From Streptomyces afghaniensis 772 (GTDB taxonomy: Bacteria; Actinomycetota; Actinomycetes; Streptomycetales; Streptomycetaceae), in assembly GCA_000415505.1 (NCBI GenBank), contig KE354281.1:33156-97155 (forward strand): 64,000 nt of DNA, in the 5' to 3' direction. Made by a program: the position numbers and the translations under genes. Below, in pieces: positions 62,558 to 64,000 of the stretch. The notes under the pieces were generated by a model. The model was not told where the DNA came from. It saw only the letters and a list, made by a program, of their open reading frames with translations, and did not search any database. Numbering within the stretch: position 1 is the first letter of the stretch; every line of letters starts with the position of its first letter.

Positions 62558-62699
62558 TCGTCGTGCACCACGCGACAGCCCCGAACGGCCCAATCGCACT
62601 GCGCCGTAGGAGGCGACCGTGGATGAGCGGTGTGACCGTGGTGGAAGGGATGCGCGTGCACCCCTGAATGCGTGTGCACACCTGGACGAGGAGACGCGA

Positions 62700-64000
62700 T
62701 GGCGGAGGGACAGGCTGAGGGCGGCACGGCGTGCGCTGCCACGAGAGGCGGCGAGGATCCGCCCCGCGACCGGTCCCCGGACGCCTTCGAGCAGGTGAGC
62801 GCCGTCGCCGACGCCGTCCTCTACGAGGGCTACCTCCTCTATCCCTACCGCCGGTCCTCGGCCAAGAACCGCGTCCGCTGGCAGTTCGGGGTCCTGTTCC
62901 CGCGGGACTGGGTGGAGGCGGACGGCCCCGTGGCCCCCGGTGTCTCCGGCTCCGCCGACTCCTGGTACCAGCAGACCGAGTGCCTGCTGCGGATCCGGCG
63001 GCCCGGCAGCGCGTCCGTACGTGTGCGGATCCGTCACCTCCAGATGCAGCGCAAGCAGGTGGAGGAGACCCGGGACGGCCGTCAGCACGCCGTCGAGTCG
63101 CTGCGCACCGCCGACGGCACGACGCATCTGACCTTTGACGAGGCCGTGCCGTGTGAACACGAGGTCGAGGTCCCGCTCGACGAGCTTCTTCAGGGCGGAC
63201 GCACCGTTCCCGTGGTGGTGCCGGCCGGCGTGGACGTCGAGCCGCTGCCCGCCGGGCGGGTGGTGCGACACCGCGAGGAGGTACGGGCCGACGTCACCGT
63301 CACCGCCGAGCGACTGGCGGACGACCTCTGCCGGCTCCGTGTGCGCACCACGAACACCGGATCCGCACCAGAGTCGCGGACCGCTCGTGACGAGGCGCTG
63401 CGGCGCGCCCTCATCGCCACCCACACCCTCATCGGCGGCGACGGCGTGGAGTTCGTCTCGCTGATCGATCCGCCGGCGGACCTGAGCGCACTCGCCCGCT
63501 CCTGCCGGAACGAGTTCACCTTCCCCGTCCTCGGCGGCGACGACGGCCACGTCCTGCTCTCCGCACCGATCATCCTGCCCGACCACCCCCGGGTGGCCCC
63601 CGAGAGCCCGGGCGACCTGCACGACGCCGCCGAGATCGACGAGATCCTCACGCTGCGCACGATGCTGCTGACCGACGAGGAGAAGCGCGAGGCGCGGGCC
63701 ACCGACCCGAGGGCGGCCGCGATCCTCGACCGCGTCGACACGATGCCGCAGGAGGTCTTCGAACGCCTGCACGGCGCCGTCCGCTCCCTGACGCCGGCCG
63801 CCCCCGTGACTGCCGACCCCGGGACCCCGGCGCCTGCGGCTGCCGCGCCCGTGACGCCCGTGCTTGCAGCTTCGGCGGCCGGGGCTGCCGCGCCCGTGAC
63901 GTCCGCGCTTGTGACCCCGGCGCCCGGGGTTCCCGACCCCGTGACGCCCGCGCCCGTGACACCCGATGCCGGGGGGCTCCCCGCCCCCTGTGACCCCCGA
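62700..64000 (+). CDS. Conserved protein of unknown function, partial at window end
   Basis: ATG 62700 (GAGGAGACGCG upstream) opens 433 codons with no stop before the window edge. The N-terminal part has AVADAVLYEGYLLYPYRRSS and RWQFGVLFPRDWV, then a long beta-rich region and helical RTMLLTDEEKREARATDP. I recall similar proteins in actinobacterial high-affinity hydrogenase (group 1h) gene clusters, but that link is from memory and not tested here. After about residue 365 the sequence becomes Ala/Pro/Val/Thr-rich with repeated PVTP-like units, probably a disordered linker. No signal peptide is seen. Confidence 0.6.

Overview
The window is high-GC actinobacterial DNA and almost certainly Streptomyces. 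The support is strong G/C bias at third codon positions, frequent GTG starts, twin-arginine and lipoprotein exports typical of the genus, AfsR/SARP-, LacI- and FadR-type regulators, and a fragment of an actinomycete conjugative-element (SpdB/DUF2637) protein. No rRNA, tRNA or CRISPR array was seen.

Layout. (1) 1-10,100: ordinary metabolic genes. They are a sugar-kinase tail with an SMP-30 lactonase, a dicarboxylate/aspartate module (dctA-like transporter, Asp/Glu racemase and GntR regulator, divergent from an aspartase), a TetR regulator, and an MmyB-type XRE regulator divergent from an alcohol dehydrogenase/SDR pair. The region ends in two broken genes joined tail to head: a truncated substrate-binding protein and the last ~60 codons of an endonuclease I. 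(2) 10,500-36,700: one rightward, tightly packed extracellular contractile injection system (eCIS) locus. In order it encodes a small propeller-repeat protein, a DUF4157 protein with a C-terminal C39-like cysteine-protease fold (candidate toxin) and a small follower gene, then sheath, inner tube, a T4-gp26-like baseplate protein, a proline-rich protein with a 408-bp internal tandem duplication, a DUF4255 cap protein, an AAA+ ATPase, a second DUF4157 protein with a transglutaminase-like C-terminus, a Cis7-like protein, LysM, gpD-like hub, spike, PAAR-like tip, gp25, gpJ, a gpI/propeller protein, an IPT-repeat protein and a 1045-aa von Willebrand A protein. A strong hairpin closes it, facing a convergent SARP-type regulator. 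(3) 37,450-38,900: debris, with an N-terminally truncated membrane acyltransferase-like gene abutting an SpdB-like fragment. (4) 38,970-47,970: a LacI-controlled carbohydrate unit (secreted CBM35 clan-A glycosidase, LacI, ABC importer, cytoplasmic GH63-like enzyme) with three copies of the same palindromic operator. (5) 47,979-53,095: a translationally coupled Nramp-like transporter/amidase/D-amino-acid dehydrogenase operon divergent from a two-module Lrp/AsnC regulator. (6) 53,255-60,055: an exported polysaccharide-degradation set (GH95, GH97, GH88, alginate-lyase-like) sharing inverted repeats upstream. (7) 60,193-64,000: malic enzyme, a DUF6069 membrane protein, and a partial conserved protein of unknown function.

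How it works together. The eCIS genes would build a phage-tail-like particle: an inner tube in a contractile sheath, on a gp25/gpJ/gpI baseplate, tipped by spike and PAAR-like protein, capped by DUF4255 and assembled or disassembled by the AAA+ ATPase. The two DUF4157 proteins are the best cargo candidates. The vWA and IPT proteins occupy the place where target-binding fibres would be expected, and no classical fibre or tape-measure gene was recognised.

A caution for any user: at least five genes (17102-18981, 29963-31976, 44366-45351, 50665-51982, 52101-53095) carry single-base frameshifts, mostly at C/G homopolymers, six in all. Each reads as a full-length family member after a one-base correction. 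This pattern fits consensus homopolymer errors as well as it fits true gene decay. Positions are read by eye from the sequence, and motif positions may be off by a base or two.
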